The notes under the pieces were generated by a model. That model ran no database searches. It was given only the letters and a program-made list of their open reading frames with translations, and had not been told where the DNA came from. Made by a program: the position numbers and the translations under genes. From NCBI GenBank assembly GCA_002381185.1, contig DFOA01000028.1, positions 1 through 64,000 of the forward strand: a DNA stretch of 64,000 nt. The letters run 5' to 3'. Positions within the stretch are counted from its first letter, which is position 1, and every line of letters starts with the position of its first letter. Origin of the DNA: Firmicutes bacterium UBA3553 (lineage in GTDB: Bacteria > Bacillota > Clostridia > Tissierellales > Sedimentibacteraceae). Shown here in pieces: positions 37,495 to 46,081 of the stretch.

Positions 37495-38058
37495 TTACTT
37501 TCTGTTATATTCAGCAAATGTCTGCTGATTTTTATCTTTTTCTGACAGTAGAATTTTTTCTATTTCTTCCAAAGGCCACTGTATATTTATTTCATTATCA
37601 TTCCAAATTATTCCGCTGTCAAATTCCGGGTGATAAAGGTTAGTACATTTGTAAGCAAATGTTGCTTCATCTGAAAGTACTAAAAAACCGTGAGCAAAGT
37701 TTTCGGGTATATAAAACATTCTTTTATTTTCTGATGATAACCTGACTCCTGTCCACTTTCCATATGTTTCAGAGTCCTTTCTTAAATCAACCGCTACATC
37801 AAAAACTTCCCCTTGTAGTACTCTCACCAGCTTGCCCTGAGAATGCCGTGTTTGAAAGTGAAGTCCTCTAAGTACGCCTTTTTTAGATTTTGATTCATTG
37901 TCCTGAACAAAAATCATATCTAATCCGGCTTCTTTAAAATTTTCATATTGGTATGTTTCCTGAAAATACCCTCTGTTATCTCCAAAAACTTTTGACTCAA
38001 TTATATAAACACCTTTTATATCTGTTTCAATAAAGGTAAAGTTCCCGACTGTTTTCAT
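37495..38058 (-). CDS. rfbC: dTDP-4-dehydrorhamnose 3,5-epimerase
   Basis: Stand-alone RmlC cupin of 187 residues. It has FVQDNESKS, the catalytic-His segment LRGLHFQ, AVDLRKDSETYGKW and FYIPENFAHGF. It converts dTDP-4-keto-6-deoxyglucose to the L-lyxo form. The ATG at 38058 is supported by GGAGAATC upstream and by where the homology starts. The first locus has the same activity fused to RmlD (3607-4995). Confidence 0.95.
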   Translation of the reverse strand: MKTVGNFTFIETDIKGVYIIESKVFGDNRGYFQETYQYENFKEAGLDMIFVQDNESKSKKGVLRGLHFQTRHSQGKLVRVLQGEVFDVAVDLRKDSETYGKWTGVRLSSENKRMFYIPENFAHGFLVLSDEATFAYKCTNLYHPEFDSGIIWNDNEINIQWPLEEIEKILLSEKDKNQQTFAEYNRK

Positions 38059-38077
38059 TCTGATTCTCCATCTGTTA

Positions 38078-38947
38078 TCATAGACCGTTAGCAACATCCA
38101 TTATATATTTGCCATATTCTGTTTTTAGCATTGGTTGTGCCAAATCTATTAATTTCTCTCTTGAAATATACCCTTTTCTGTATGCTATTTCTTCGAGGCA
38201 TGCAATATATAACCCTTGTCTTTTTTGAATTGTATCTACAAAATTGCTTGCTTCCAGTAAACTGTCATGAGTTCCGGTATCCAACCAAGCCATTCCTCTC
38301 CCAAATACTTCTACTTTTAATTTGCCTCTTCTGAGGTATTCATCATTAACAGAAGTTATTTCTAATTCACCTCTTGCTGAAGGTCTAATATTCTTTGCTA
38401 TTTCAATTACATCATTATCATAAAAATATAATCCTGGAACAGCATAATTTGATTTAGGATTTTTAGGTTTTTCTTCTATTGAAATTGCCTGACCTTTATT
38501 ATCAAATTCTACCACCCCATATGAGGTTGGATCCTTAACATAATATCCAAATATTACGGCACCCTCATCATTGGCCGCAGCATCTTCCAACGTCCCGGTA
38601 AATCCTCTTCCGTAGAATATATTATCCCCCAGCACTAGTGCCACCTTGTCATTTTCTACGAATTTTTCACCAATTATGAAAGCCTCTGCAAGTCCATTTG
38701 GTGCCTTTTGAATTTCGTACGATATATTTAATCCTAAATGGCTTCCGTCACCAAATAATCTTTGGAAGCTTGGTGTATCAACCTCTGTGGATATTATAAG
38801 TATATCCTTAATTCCGGCTAACATAAGGGTTGATAGAGGATAGTAAATCATCGGCTTGTCATAAATCGGCAGCAGCTGCTTGCATATTGGTTTAGTTATA
38901 GGGTATAGACGTGTTCCTGAACCGCCTGCCAGTATAATTCCTTTCAT
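38078..38947 (-). CDS. rfbA: Glucose-1-phosphate thymidylyltransferase, second copy
   Basis: RmlA of 289 residues with GGSGTRLYPIT at the N-terminus, GDNIFYGRG, EEKPKNPKSN and WLDTGTHDSL. It makes dTDP-glucose for the second rhamnose set. An AAAAGGAG site precedes the ATG. It differs from the copy at 5038-5922 at many positions, including the C-terminal tail, which fits independent origins of the two loci. Confidence 0.95.
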   Translation of the reverse strand: MKGIILAGGSGTRLYPITKPICKQLLPIYDKPMIYYPLSTLMLAGIKDILIISTEVDTPSFQRLFGDGSHLGLNISYEIQKAPNGLAEAFIIGEKFVENDKVALVLGDNIFYGRGFTGTLEDAAANDEGAVIFGYYVKDPTSYGVVEFDNKGQAISIEEKPKNPKSNYAVPGLYFYDNDVIEIAKNIRPSARGELEITSVNDEYLRRGKLKVEVFGRGMAWLDTGTHDSLLEASNFVDTIQKRQGLYIACLEEIAYRKGYISREKLIDLAQPMLKTEYGKYIMDVANGL

Positions 38948-38960
38948 TTATATTCTCCTT

Positions 38961-39824
38961 TTATACATTTTCTTTTTCTAAGTATTTTTTTAATGCTTCC
39001 TGCCATGTTTTAAACTTATATAGCCCCAGCTCATTCAGTTTCTTGTTTTCCAGCACTGAATATTTAGGCCTTCTTGCCGGTCTTGGGAATTCATCTGTAG
39101 TTACAGGAATAACCTTTGTATTTATATTTAGCAATCCGTATATTTCACAGGTTAAATCGTACCAGCTGCAATATCCTTCGCATGTGCCATGGTATATGCC
39201 GTATTCTTCTGTTTCAATTAAGTTTTCTATCATATTAGCCAGTTCCGCAGTACTTGTTGGGCTGCCGATTTGATCATTTACGACTTTTACTTTTGCATTA
39301 TTCTTTGATAAGTTAATCATTGTTCTTACAAAGTTCTTACCTTCTCCATAGAGCCATGCTGTTCTGATTATGAAATATTTATTTAAATTTTGAATTATAA
39401 ACTTTTCGCCTTCCAGTTTGGTTCTGCCATATGCACTTTGTGGATTTGTAACATCTGTTTCATAATATGGTCTTATATTTCCCAGCTCATCTTTATTACC
39501 TTCACCGTCAAATACATAGTCTGTTGATATATGAACCAATTTAGCCCCTATTTCATTTGCTGCTATAGCAAGGTTTTTGGGTCCTATGGCATTTGACTTG
39601 TAAGCTGCGTCTCCTTGTTGTTCACATAAATCTACCGCCGTGTATGCAGCACAATTAATAATAACATCAGGTTTTTTAAATTTTATTAACTCCGTTACTT
39701 GTTGAGTATCAGTAATATCTAAATCAGCTCTGCTTGTTACAATAAGTTCATATTTATCTTTTAGTTTGTTTTGAAGTTCTAGTCCAAGTTGCCCATTAGA
39801 ACCGGTAATCAGCACTTTTTTCAT
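38961..39824 (-). CDS. rfbD: dTDP-4-dehydrorhamnose reductase
   Basis: The last step of dTDP-L-rhamnose synthesis. The 287-residue SDR protein has VLITGSNGQLGLEL, STDYVFDGEG, YGRTKLEGE and RTAWLYGEG. It is the first gene of the rfbD-A-C-B run and has its own promoter (39861-39888). A TGGAG site lies seven bases before the ATG. Confidence 0.95.
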   Translation of the reverse strand: MKKVLITGSNGQLGLELQNKLKDKYELIVTSRADLDITDTQQVTELIKFKKPDVIINCAAYTAVDLCEQQGDAAYKSNAIGPKNLAIAANEIGAKLVHISTDYVFDGEGNKDELGNIRPYYETDVTNPQSAYGRTKLEGEKFIIQNLNKYFIIRTAWLYGEGKNFVRTMINLSKNNAKVKVVNDQIGSPTSTAELANMIENLIETEEYGIYHGTCEGYCSWYDLTCEIYGLLNINTKVIPVTTDEFPRPARRPKYSVLENKKLNELGLYKFKTWQEALKKYLEKENV

Positions 39825-39860
39825 TCACATACTCCATGTATTTTCTTATAGCTAAACTAA

Positions 39861-39888
39861 AGTATACCATAATTATGGCAAATAACAA
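39861..39888 (-). promoter_or_regulatory. Promoter for the rfbDACB run, with a palindrome in its spacer
   Basis: On the minus strand TTGTTA (39883-39888) and TATACT (39861-39866) are 16 bases apart. The spacer contains the perfect 12-base palindrome CCATAATTATGG (39867-39878), which touches the -10 box. The palindrome could be a regulator site or chance in AT-rich DNA. Confidence 0.55.
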
Positions 39889-39928
39889 ATGGAAATCGCA
39901 TATTGTTACAAATTATTTGGATTGCTAA

Positions 39929-40852
39929 TTAACAAAATATTATTTGACCTAAAACTCTCATTAAACTATTCTTCCATAACCTATATTTTAGTAATATTAG
40001 TATCTTTTTTAACTTATTGAATTTAGTCATAAGGGAGTATTGATTTACTATTAAATAATTATTTTTATCTATTAAGTTTCCCAAAGAATTTAACATTTCT
40101 TCAGACTGTAAGTATGTGTCGCTGATAGACTTTTTAATGTCATTGATATTGCTTAATCTTTTCAATATATAATTTGCACTGTTTACATCTTTAGCTCCGA
40201 CATCATTATATTTATGCTGTCTATAGAGAACTGTTGGTTTTTCTATAAATTCAATTTTCCCTAATGATGATGCTATAAGTGCCATCCACCAATCATGCAT
40301 TATTGCATATTTAGGTATTGTCTTAATATAATCTAGCAGCTTCCTGTTTACCATTACAGTACATCCTGTAACAATATTTTGTACCAGCAGATTATTTAAT
40401 TTATCCTTGCTGCTGTCCAGATTCTGCATTTTTAATAAGGAATCGGATATGATATTTAAATTTTCATCGGCTACCTTTAAATCAGTATGAACCAAAATGG
40501 GAATGTCTTTATATGCGTTCTCTGCTTCCTTCATTTTGTTATATGTTATTTCTATTTTTTCTGGTATCCAGACATCATCCTGGTCACAAGTCATAATATA
40601 ATCGCTTTTAGAATATTGCAGCATACTGAAAAAATTATCTTTAGCTGAGCCTGTAGGTTTATCGGATACCACTACTTTAATTTTATCCTTATATCTTTTT
40701 TCATAGGCGTTTATAATTTTGACGGTGTTGTCTGTTGAACAATCATCTTTTATATATAAAAACCAATCCTTATATGTCTGATTGAGTATGGATTCTATTT
40801 GCTCTGTGATATATTTTTCCCCGTTATATGAAGCCAGTAAAATATCTATCAT
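39929..40852 (-). CDS. Family 2 glycosyltransferase, rhamnosyltransferase-like
   Basis: The 307-residue GT-A protein has ILLASYNGEKYITEQIESI, IKDDCSTDNT and the metal-site segment TCDQDDVW. These match the group to which many rhamnan and capsule transferases belong. Close resemblance to the protein at 10069-11001 suggests both loci transfer a similar sugar, possibly rhamnose, since both loci make dTDP-rhamnose. One base separates it from the upstream transferase gene. Confidence 0.86.
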   Translation of the reverse strand: MIDILLASYNGEKYITEQIESILNQTYKDWFLYIKDDCSTDNTVKIINAYEKRYKDKIKVVVSDKPTGSAKDNFFSMLQYSKSDYIMTCDQDDVWIPEKIEITYNKMKEAENAYKDIPILVHTDLKVADENLNIISDSLLKMQNLDSSKDKLNNLLVQNIVTGCTVMVNRKLLDYIKTIPKYAIMHDWWMALIASSLGKIEFIEKPTVLYRQHKYNDVGAKDVNSANYILKRLSNINDIKKSISDTYLQSEEMLNSLGNLIDKNNYLIVNQYSLMTKFNKLKKILILLKYRLWKNSLMRVLGQIIFC

Positions 40853-40853
40853 C

Positions 40854-41705
40854 TTATTTACCCTTATGTTTTAATAGAGTCAACCAATATTTAATTTTTA
40901 TCGTGCTGTAAATTAAGGTCGTTACCACAATACTGTATTTGTTTTTATAATGCTTATTGTAAAATATAATCATTGCATCATAGAAATGAAAAATAACTGT
41001 CCTGGAAGATTTGTGCAGTCCGCTTTGTCCTTTTAAATGAGTTATAACAGCATCTGCAAAATATATTATCTTATATCCTTTTTCTTTAACTCTGAAGCAT
41101 AAGTCCAGATCTTCCCCATACATAAAAAATGCTTCATCAAACCCATTGATTTCTTCGAATAAGTTTTTATTAATCATTAAAAATGCACCGGATACACTAT
41201 CAACTTCATTGGTTTCTGATTCACTAAAATATGTTTGTCTGTAGGCACCATATTTTCTTGAATCAGGGAATTTTCTGTCCAGTCCCAAATAATAATACAA
41301 AGCAGCACCCGGAGTTGGAAATCCTCTTTTACAGCCGTGATCGAGCGTTCCATCCCTAAGCAATATCCTAGCCCCAAGTATACCGGTATCTTTGTTTGCT
41401 CTCATGTATTCCGCACATTTTAATAATGCATTGTCATGTATCAGAGTATCTGAATTTAAAAACAATAAATATTTGCCTTCAGCTATTTTTGCACCTGAAT
41501 TGCAGCCGTGCCCGAAACCATGATTTTCTATTTTACAGGTCTTTACATACTGACTGTCATAATTGCACATCTGGCTTTTATCAGTTGAATTATCAGCAAC
41601 TATAATTTCATAATTGATGCCGTGAGTATTTTTTATTATTGAATCTATGGTTTGATATGTTAAATCTTTAGTATTATAGTTTACAATAATTATTGACAAA
41701 TCCAT
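40854..41705 (-). CDS. Family 2 glycosyltransferase, WbbL-like
   Basis: The 283-residue protein has LSIIIVNYNTKDLTYQTIDSI, FLNSDT as metal site, and the VSGAFLMINKNLFEEINGFDEAFFMYGEDLDLC block typical of the rhamnosyltransferase-like GT2 branch (WbbL). A hydrophobic C-terminal stretch may bind the membrane. It probably adds the second or third sugar to the lipid primer made by the adjacent initiating transferase. Two bases separate it from that gene. Confidence 0.87.
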   Translation of the reverse strand: MDLSIIIVNYNTKDLTYQTIDSIIKNTHGINYEIIVADNSTDKSQMCNYDSQYVKTCKIENHGFGHGCNSGAKIAEGKYLLFLNSDTLIHDNALLKCAEYMRANKDTGILGARILLRDGTLDHGCKRGFPTPGAALYYYLGLDRKFPDSRKYGAYRQTYFSESETNEVDSVSGAFLMINKNLFEEINGFDEAFFMYGEDLDLCFRVKEKGYKIIYFADAVITHLKGQSGLHKSSRTVIFHFYDAMIIFYNKHYKNKYSIVVTTLIYSTIKIKYWLTLLKHKGK

Positions 41706-41707
41706 AC

Positions 41708-43105
41708 TTATTCCTTTTCAGTGACACTGCATTCGTATTCTGCTTCTTTGAGTATATTGCTTTTATCAAAGCCTTCAGTACTTTCTTCATTGCTTGGAGT
41801 AAAAATATACTTAATGGTCATAAACATGATTTTTAAATCTAACAGTAATGAAAATTTTTCTATATACATCATATCAAGTTTAAGCTTGTCATAGGCTGTG
41901 GTATTGTACTTGCCCATTATTTGAGCATATCCTGTTAACCCTGCTTTTACCTTAGTTCTAAATTCAAATTCAGGCACTACGTCAATATATGCTTTTGCTA
42001 TTTCCGGGCGCTCAGGTCTCGGTCCCACTAATGACATGTCACCTTTCAGTACATTGAACAGCTGTGGCAATTCATCAAATCTGATTTTTCTTATAATTTT
42101 ACCGATGCTTGTTATTCTGTCATCTTTTTTTGCTGCAAGTCTTGGAACTCCGTCCCATTCTGCATTGACCACCATACTTCTGAATTTATATATTTCAAAT
42201 ATCTTATTATCTATTGTTAACCTGTTTTGTTTAAATATTACAGGACCCTTATCATTCATCTTTATAGATACAGCCACAACTAACATTATTGGAGATGTAA
42301 TAGCAATGGCCATGAAAGATACCACAATATCAATGGCTCTTTTTAAGAATATCTGTTCATATGACATACCTGTATTTTTACTTAAAAACAGCGGGGTATC
42401 AAACAAATGAACTGCATCAGAACTTCCTATTATTATGTCAGAAATTTTAGGTGTCATATAAACACTCATTGACCTTCTATAGCATTCCTTCAATAATTTA
42501 TTTCTGGTGTAAGATTCGACATCATATATTACTATGGCATCATAACCTTGTACCTCTTTCATTATTGCTTCAAACCCAATACTAACATCTACTAGTTTGC
42601 ATATTTTATATTTATCCCATCTCTTGTCCATCTTTTCTACAAATGTATCAACATTTTCATTACCATATACAATCACAATGTTCATAGGGGGAAAGAGTTT
42701 ATAATAAATTCTGTTTGAAAAATATGTCCACAAAATAGACAGAGCTATCTGGAATAAAGTCATTATAATAAAAGCAACAGGATTTAACAGCCTTCTGTCC
42801 ATTAAACTTACTTCTGCGTAAGTTATTGCATTTACAAATAAAATAGAAATAAGCTGCGAATATATAATGTCTGATACTCTGTAATACCCTACTTTAAATC
42901 CCCCATACAAATTTGAAAATGCAATATACATTACCGCATAGATAGCGACCAACAAAATAAGCCCTTTGTTATAAAAAGGGCTGTATCTCATCGCATCATT
43001 ATATACAAGATCCCATGTAAGGTAAAATATTAATGATTGAATAAAGATAATTGTAGCAGTCATTAATAAATTAACTGTGCCCTTATATTTCTTTAATATT
43101 TTCAT
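41708..43105 (-). CDS. Initiating polyprenyl glycosylphosphotransferase (long form, WbaP/CpsE-like)
   Basis: The 465-residue protein has four N-terminal membrane helices, a central CoA-binding-like domain (VIVYGNENVD), and a C-terminal PglC-like catalytic domain with PVIFKQNRLTIDNKIFEIYKFRSM, RFDELPQLFNVLKGDMSLVGPRPERPE and KAGLTGYAQ. It attaches sugar-1-phosphate to undecaprenyl phosphate and starts the second polymer. An AAAGGTGAG site precedes the ATG. The short-form counterpart of the first locus is at 15868-16548. Confidence 0.93.
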   Translation of the reverse strand: MKILKKYKGTVNLLMTATIIFIQSLIFYLTWDLVYNDAMRYSPFYNKGLILLVAIYAVMYIAFSNLYGGFKVGYYRVSDIIYSQLISILFVNAITYAEVSLMDRRLLNPVAFIIMTLFQIALSILWTYFSNRIYYKLFPPMNIVIVYGNENVDTFVEKMDKRWDKYKICKLVDVSIGFEAIMKEVQGYDAIVIYDVESYTRNKLLKECYRRSMSVYMTPKISDIIIGSSDAVHLFDTPLFLSKNTGMSYEQIFLKRAIDIVVSFMAIAITSPIMLVVAVSIKMNDKGPVIFKQNRLTIDNKIFEIYKFRSMVVNAEWDGVPRLAAKKDDRITSIGKIIRKIRFDELPQLFNVLKGDMSLVGPRPERPEIAKAYIDVVPEFEFRTKVKAGLTGYAQIMGKYNTTAYDKLKLDMMYIEKFSLLLDLKIMFMTIKYIFTPSNEESTEGFDKSNILKEAEYECSVTEKE

Positions 43106-43127
43106 TTATACTCACCTTTCAATGTTT

Positions 43128-44960
43128 CTAATTTATACTTGAATTCTTTTTAATTTTTAAATTAATACTGATACCTATTCCTAATATCAACCAAAACAAA
43201 GGTGCTACTGATGTTACGCTGTCGTTGAACAATCCTGCAAACAAATATCCAATAACGGATATCAGACAGGCGCCGCCTATTATTTCTTCCGCTTTAGCAA
43301 AATTAACCTTAGTGAACAGTGCCAAGCCGGTTGCAACATATATTAAGCATACAACTAAAAAAGCAATTAAAGATATCACTCCTGTACTCACAGCAATTTG
43401 CAAATACATATTGTGTGGCTTATCTACCACTATGTTTGCATCAAAATCAATTAAATTCAGCTTGGCAATAAAGTCATCCTGATTGAATGCTATCGGATAA
43501 TTATCAGGTCCAGCACCGCTAAATATATAGTCCTTGAGCATAGGTATTGTAGCTCCCCATTCGTATCCTCTGTTAGAACCGATTGTTTCTAACCCTCTTA
43601 AAGGTTCAAAGAACGGTGATGATTTTGGTTCTGTCAATCTGCCGCCGGAACCTATTATTTTTATTCCGTTATCAGTTATATAGAAATTTATAGTTTTACC
43701 GTAAGCAATAACACTGACACCAGGATATTTATCCTGTATTGTTATGCTGTAGTTTACATATTTGGGATCATTAATTGTAATTTGATTTCTCTTTGATGTT
43801 ATTTCCAGTTCCTTATTGTTTTCATCAAGAAAATAAAGCTTATCTCCGTCAACTTTAAAATTCAAGGTTTCCTTATTTGTTTTTATAGTGAAAGTTTCTT
43901 TTCCTAATGTTATATCTTCAAATTTAACAGTATCTTCATTTGCTGTTTTAATATTTTCAATTTGCTGTTTGATATTTAGTGTCTTTATTCTGGCAAATAT
44001 TGCTCCGCCGGAAATTGTGTTCAGACCCAAAAATGCTACAATTAATATAACAGCAAATGACGCTGATATTTTCCAATGTTTTATGATTGTCTTTCTAAAC
44101 AACCATAGTGCAAATATTGCTGAAACCGCAACTCCTAAATAACCGGCCCTGGAATTGCAGCCTATCCATGTAAATATCATTAGCACTGTGGCAATTGCTG
44201 AAATAATCTTTTGCTTATTAGTTTTAGAAGTTAATAAAAGGGCTATTGATATTGGCAGCATCAGTGTTGCAAAGCTTCCTACAAAGTTTGTGTTAAACAA
44301 AGTACCATATATTGTCTTAGGACCAAATGAAAATGATAAATTATCTACCACAAGATAATTTGGCAGTATTAAATCTTTTCCTATTTTAGCCTGGAATAAG
44401 TCAAATCCAAAATATTGCCCTAATCCTATTACACCTTCAACAATCATGAGGAATAAAAACGCATTGACAAACAAATTTACATCTCTTTCGTTGTTAACAA
44501 AGTTAATTGTCAGAAATGTAATCAGGACATAGCTTAAAAGCACAAGCATGCCTTGATACATATCAACGAAACCCCAAAGAGCTGTTTGAGTGTCTTTTGC
44601 AAATATAGTTGATATAATTACAAATATTGCGTAAATTCCAAGTGGTATATAGTATTGTTTTAAATTTTTAAGGGGTAAATTTTTTTGCTTGTATAATATA
44701 ATATAGGTTATAAGTGCTATTGCTGTTAAAACCATTACCCAACGGGCCTTCCAATAGCTGAAAAAATCCAGGTACTGGTGCTGGCCTGTCCAGTATAGGG
44801 ACTGAGTTGTACCTGCCAAGTCCACATATTTTGCATATACTATCAAAGGTACAAAGCCTGCTATTAATAATAGTGGTATATAATAAAACACCGAAAGTTT
44901 TTTATTCTCGTAATCAATTGTAATTGTATTTTTGGCTTTATTATCATTCTTTTTATTCAA
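43128..44960 (-). CDS. O-antigen ligase-like membrane protein with a large inserted outer domain
   Basis: The 610-residue protein has about 12 membrane helices. A segment of about 140 residues around 325-470, without helices and rich in beta-like stretches, is inserted where the main outer loop of Wzy_C proteins sits. After it come GYEWGATIPML, GAGPDNYPIAF and KPHNMYLQIAVSTG, matching the ligase loop with its conserved His. It may link the finished chain to a wall or lipid acceptor. The start is probably the TTG at 44960, six bases after GGGGTG; a GTG at 44969 lies within that site. A promoter lies just upstream. Confidence 0.82.
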   Translation of the reverse strand: MNKKNDNKAKNTITIDYENKKLSVFYYIPLLLIAGFVPLIVYAKYVDLAGTTQSLYWTGQHQYLDFFSYWKARWVMVLTAIALITYIILYKQKNLPLKNLKQYYIPLGIYAIFVIISTIFAKDTQTALWGFVDMYQGMLVLLSYVLITFLTINFVNNERDVNLFVNAFLFLMIVEGVIGLGQYFGFDLFQAKIGKDLILPNYLVVDNLSFSFGPKTIYGTLFNTNFVGSFATLMLPISIALLLTSKTNKQKIISAIATVLMIFTWIGCNSRAGYLGVAVSAIFALWLFRKTIIKHWKISASFAVILIVAFLGLNTISGGAIFARIKTLNIKQQIENIKTANEDTVKFEDITLGKETFTIKTNKETLNFKVDGDKLYFLDENNKELEITSKRNQITINDPKYVNYSITIQDKYPGVSVIAYGKTINFYITDNGIKIIGSGGRLTEPKSSPFFEPLRGLETIGSNRGYEWGATIPMLKDYIFSGAGPDNYPIAFNQDDFIAKLNLIDFDANIVVDKPHNMYLQIAVSTGVISLIAFLVVCLIYVATGLALFTKVNFAKAEEIIGGACLISVIGYLFAGLFNDSVTSVAPLFWLILGIGISINLKIKKNSSIN

Positions 44961-45010
44961 TTTAATCACCCCAGATATCTTCTTGTCATTTTTCGTCGAT
45001 TTACTTAACT

Positions 45011-45039
45011 ATTTTAACATCTTACATAGTTTGTTGCAA
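45011..45039 (-). promoter_or_regulatory. Promoter of the second polysaccharide locus
   Basis: On the minus strand TTGCAA (45034-45039) and TAAAAT (45011-45016) are exactly 17 bases apart. The start point would be near 45004, giving a short leader of about 40 bases before the ligase-like gene. Confidence 0.65.
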
Positions 45040-45330
45040 TGCTTTTTTAGTAATATAACTTTGTTGTATATATTCAACGTATATATTGACTTTGCATGAC
45101 TAAATTAATTATTTTAAAAAAGCATAATTTATTGCAATGATTCCTTATGTTGGTTTTATATGTGTTTCTTAGAAGTTCTTTGCTCTCCTATATTCACTAA
45201 AAAATTAATAAAATAATAACAATCATAATTACATTATTCCATGAGCCGAATCAATAAAAAAAATTAAAATATCTTCTATCTGGTATAAATTTATTTTATA
45301 ATTTAGTCTTTAAATCACAATTAAAGGTTA

Positions 45331-45360
45331 TTGGACAACATAAGGTGCAATGTGTATAAT
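45331..45360 (+). promoter_or_regulatory. Promoter of the desulfidase-transporter operon
   Basis: TTGGAC (or TGGACA one base on) at 45331-45337 and TATAAT at 45355-45360, preceded by TGTG, are 17-18 bases apart. The start of the TudS-like gene follows after about 40 bases. Confidence 0.7.
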
Positions 45361-45399
45361 ATTTAAGTATTTTACAGATAAAAGAAAGTTGGTGAGGCT

Positions 45400-45954
45400 T
45401 TGAAAAGGAACCGTAAAATAGTATTGGTCGCACATTGTATATTGAATATAAATTCAAAGGTTTATGGTATTGCTACGGAGCCTGCAGGATGCAGGCAGAT
45501 TGTTTCCGGACTGCTGGATAACGGTTTCGGAATTATACAGCTGCCCTGTGTGGAGCAAAGCTGCTTTGGCATCAATCGCTGGGGCTTGGTAAAGAATCAG
45601 TTGGACTTTCCGGGTTTCAGGTCGAAATGTTATGAGCTGCTTAAACCTGTTGTTGAACAAATATCGGATTTTTATAAAAACGGATATGAAATAGCCGCAG
45701 TAATTGGTTTGGATGGCAGTCCTTCATGTGGCATTAATTATACCTGTACAGGCAATTGGGGAGGAGAAATCGGAGAGGGTTATGATTTGCAGTCCAAAAT
45801 CAGCTCTTTGAAAAACCTGTCTGAATATGGTGTTATGATGGAAATATTATCTGAAATGCTAAGTAAAGCCGGTATATTTACGAAATTTTTATCAGTTGAT
45901 GAAAGCTGCCCGGAAGCATCTTCACAAGAGCTTATCGCCAAATTAGTTGAATAA
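45400..45954 (+). CDS. TudS-related putative desulfidase (DUF523-like)
   Basis: The 184-residue protein resembles the CD3072-type relatives of TudS, an Fe-S enzyme that removes sulfur from thio-compounds such as thiouracil. Cysteines at 13 (AHC), 50 (PC-VEQSC) and 110 (SPSCG) are placed like the three cluster ligands of that family; others are at 31, 55, 77 and 116. The substrate is not known. The start is a TTG at 45400 after GGTGAGG. The amino acid transporter genes that follow on the same strand suggest it acts on something imported. Function is by family resemblance only. Confidence 0.75.
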   Translation: MKRNRKIVLVAHCILNINSKVYGIATEPAGCRQIVSGLLDNGFGIIQLPCVEQSCFGINRWGLVKNQLDFPGFRSKCYELLKPVVEQISDFYKNGYEIAAVIGLDGSPSCGINYTCTGNWGGEIGEGYDLQSKISSLKNLSEYGVMMEILSEMLSKAGIFTKFLSVDESCPEASSQELIAKLVE

Positions 45955-45967
45955 TTTTAAAGAGACT

Positions 45968-46040
45968 GTTGCATTAGGAATATTCGTGTCATCCTGAGCG
46001 TCAGCTAGAGTTCTCATACATACTGATACATTAATGCAAC
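45968..46040 (+). repeat. Short intergenic element with 9-base terminal inverted repeats
   Basis: GTTGCATTA (45968-45976) and TAATGCAAC (46032-46040) are perfect inverted repeats 55 bases apart, between the TudS-like gene and the binding-protein gene. The inside contains TGTCATCCTGAGCG, similar to a short sequence that recurs between genes in many bacterial genomes. It may be a small mobile repeat or an mRNA hairpin in the operon. Confidence 0.4.
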
Positions 46041-46081
46041 GGAATCTTTAGTTATTATAATAAATACACAGGAGAGAGAAA

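Larger units (their letters stand above)
44961..45399. promoter_or_regulatory. Divergent intergenic region between the second polysaccharide locus and the plus-strand operon
   Basis: No gene is seen. The region is very AT-rich. It holds one promoter facing each way (45011-45039 minus, 45331-45360 plus). The roughly 290 bases between them show no clear hairpin or riboswitch signature. The motif TTGCAAT occurs twice (near 45034 and 45132), which may be chance. Confidence 0.6.

Noticed and set aside
42036..42410. A 124-residue plus-strand frame opposite the initiating transferase
   Set aside because: Overlaps the conserved catalytic domain of the minus-strand gene and shows no start signal.
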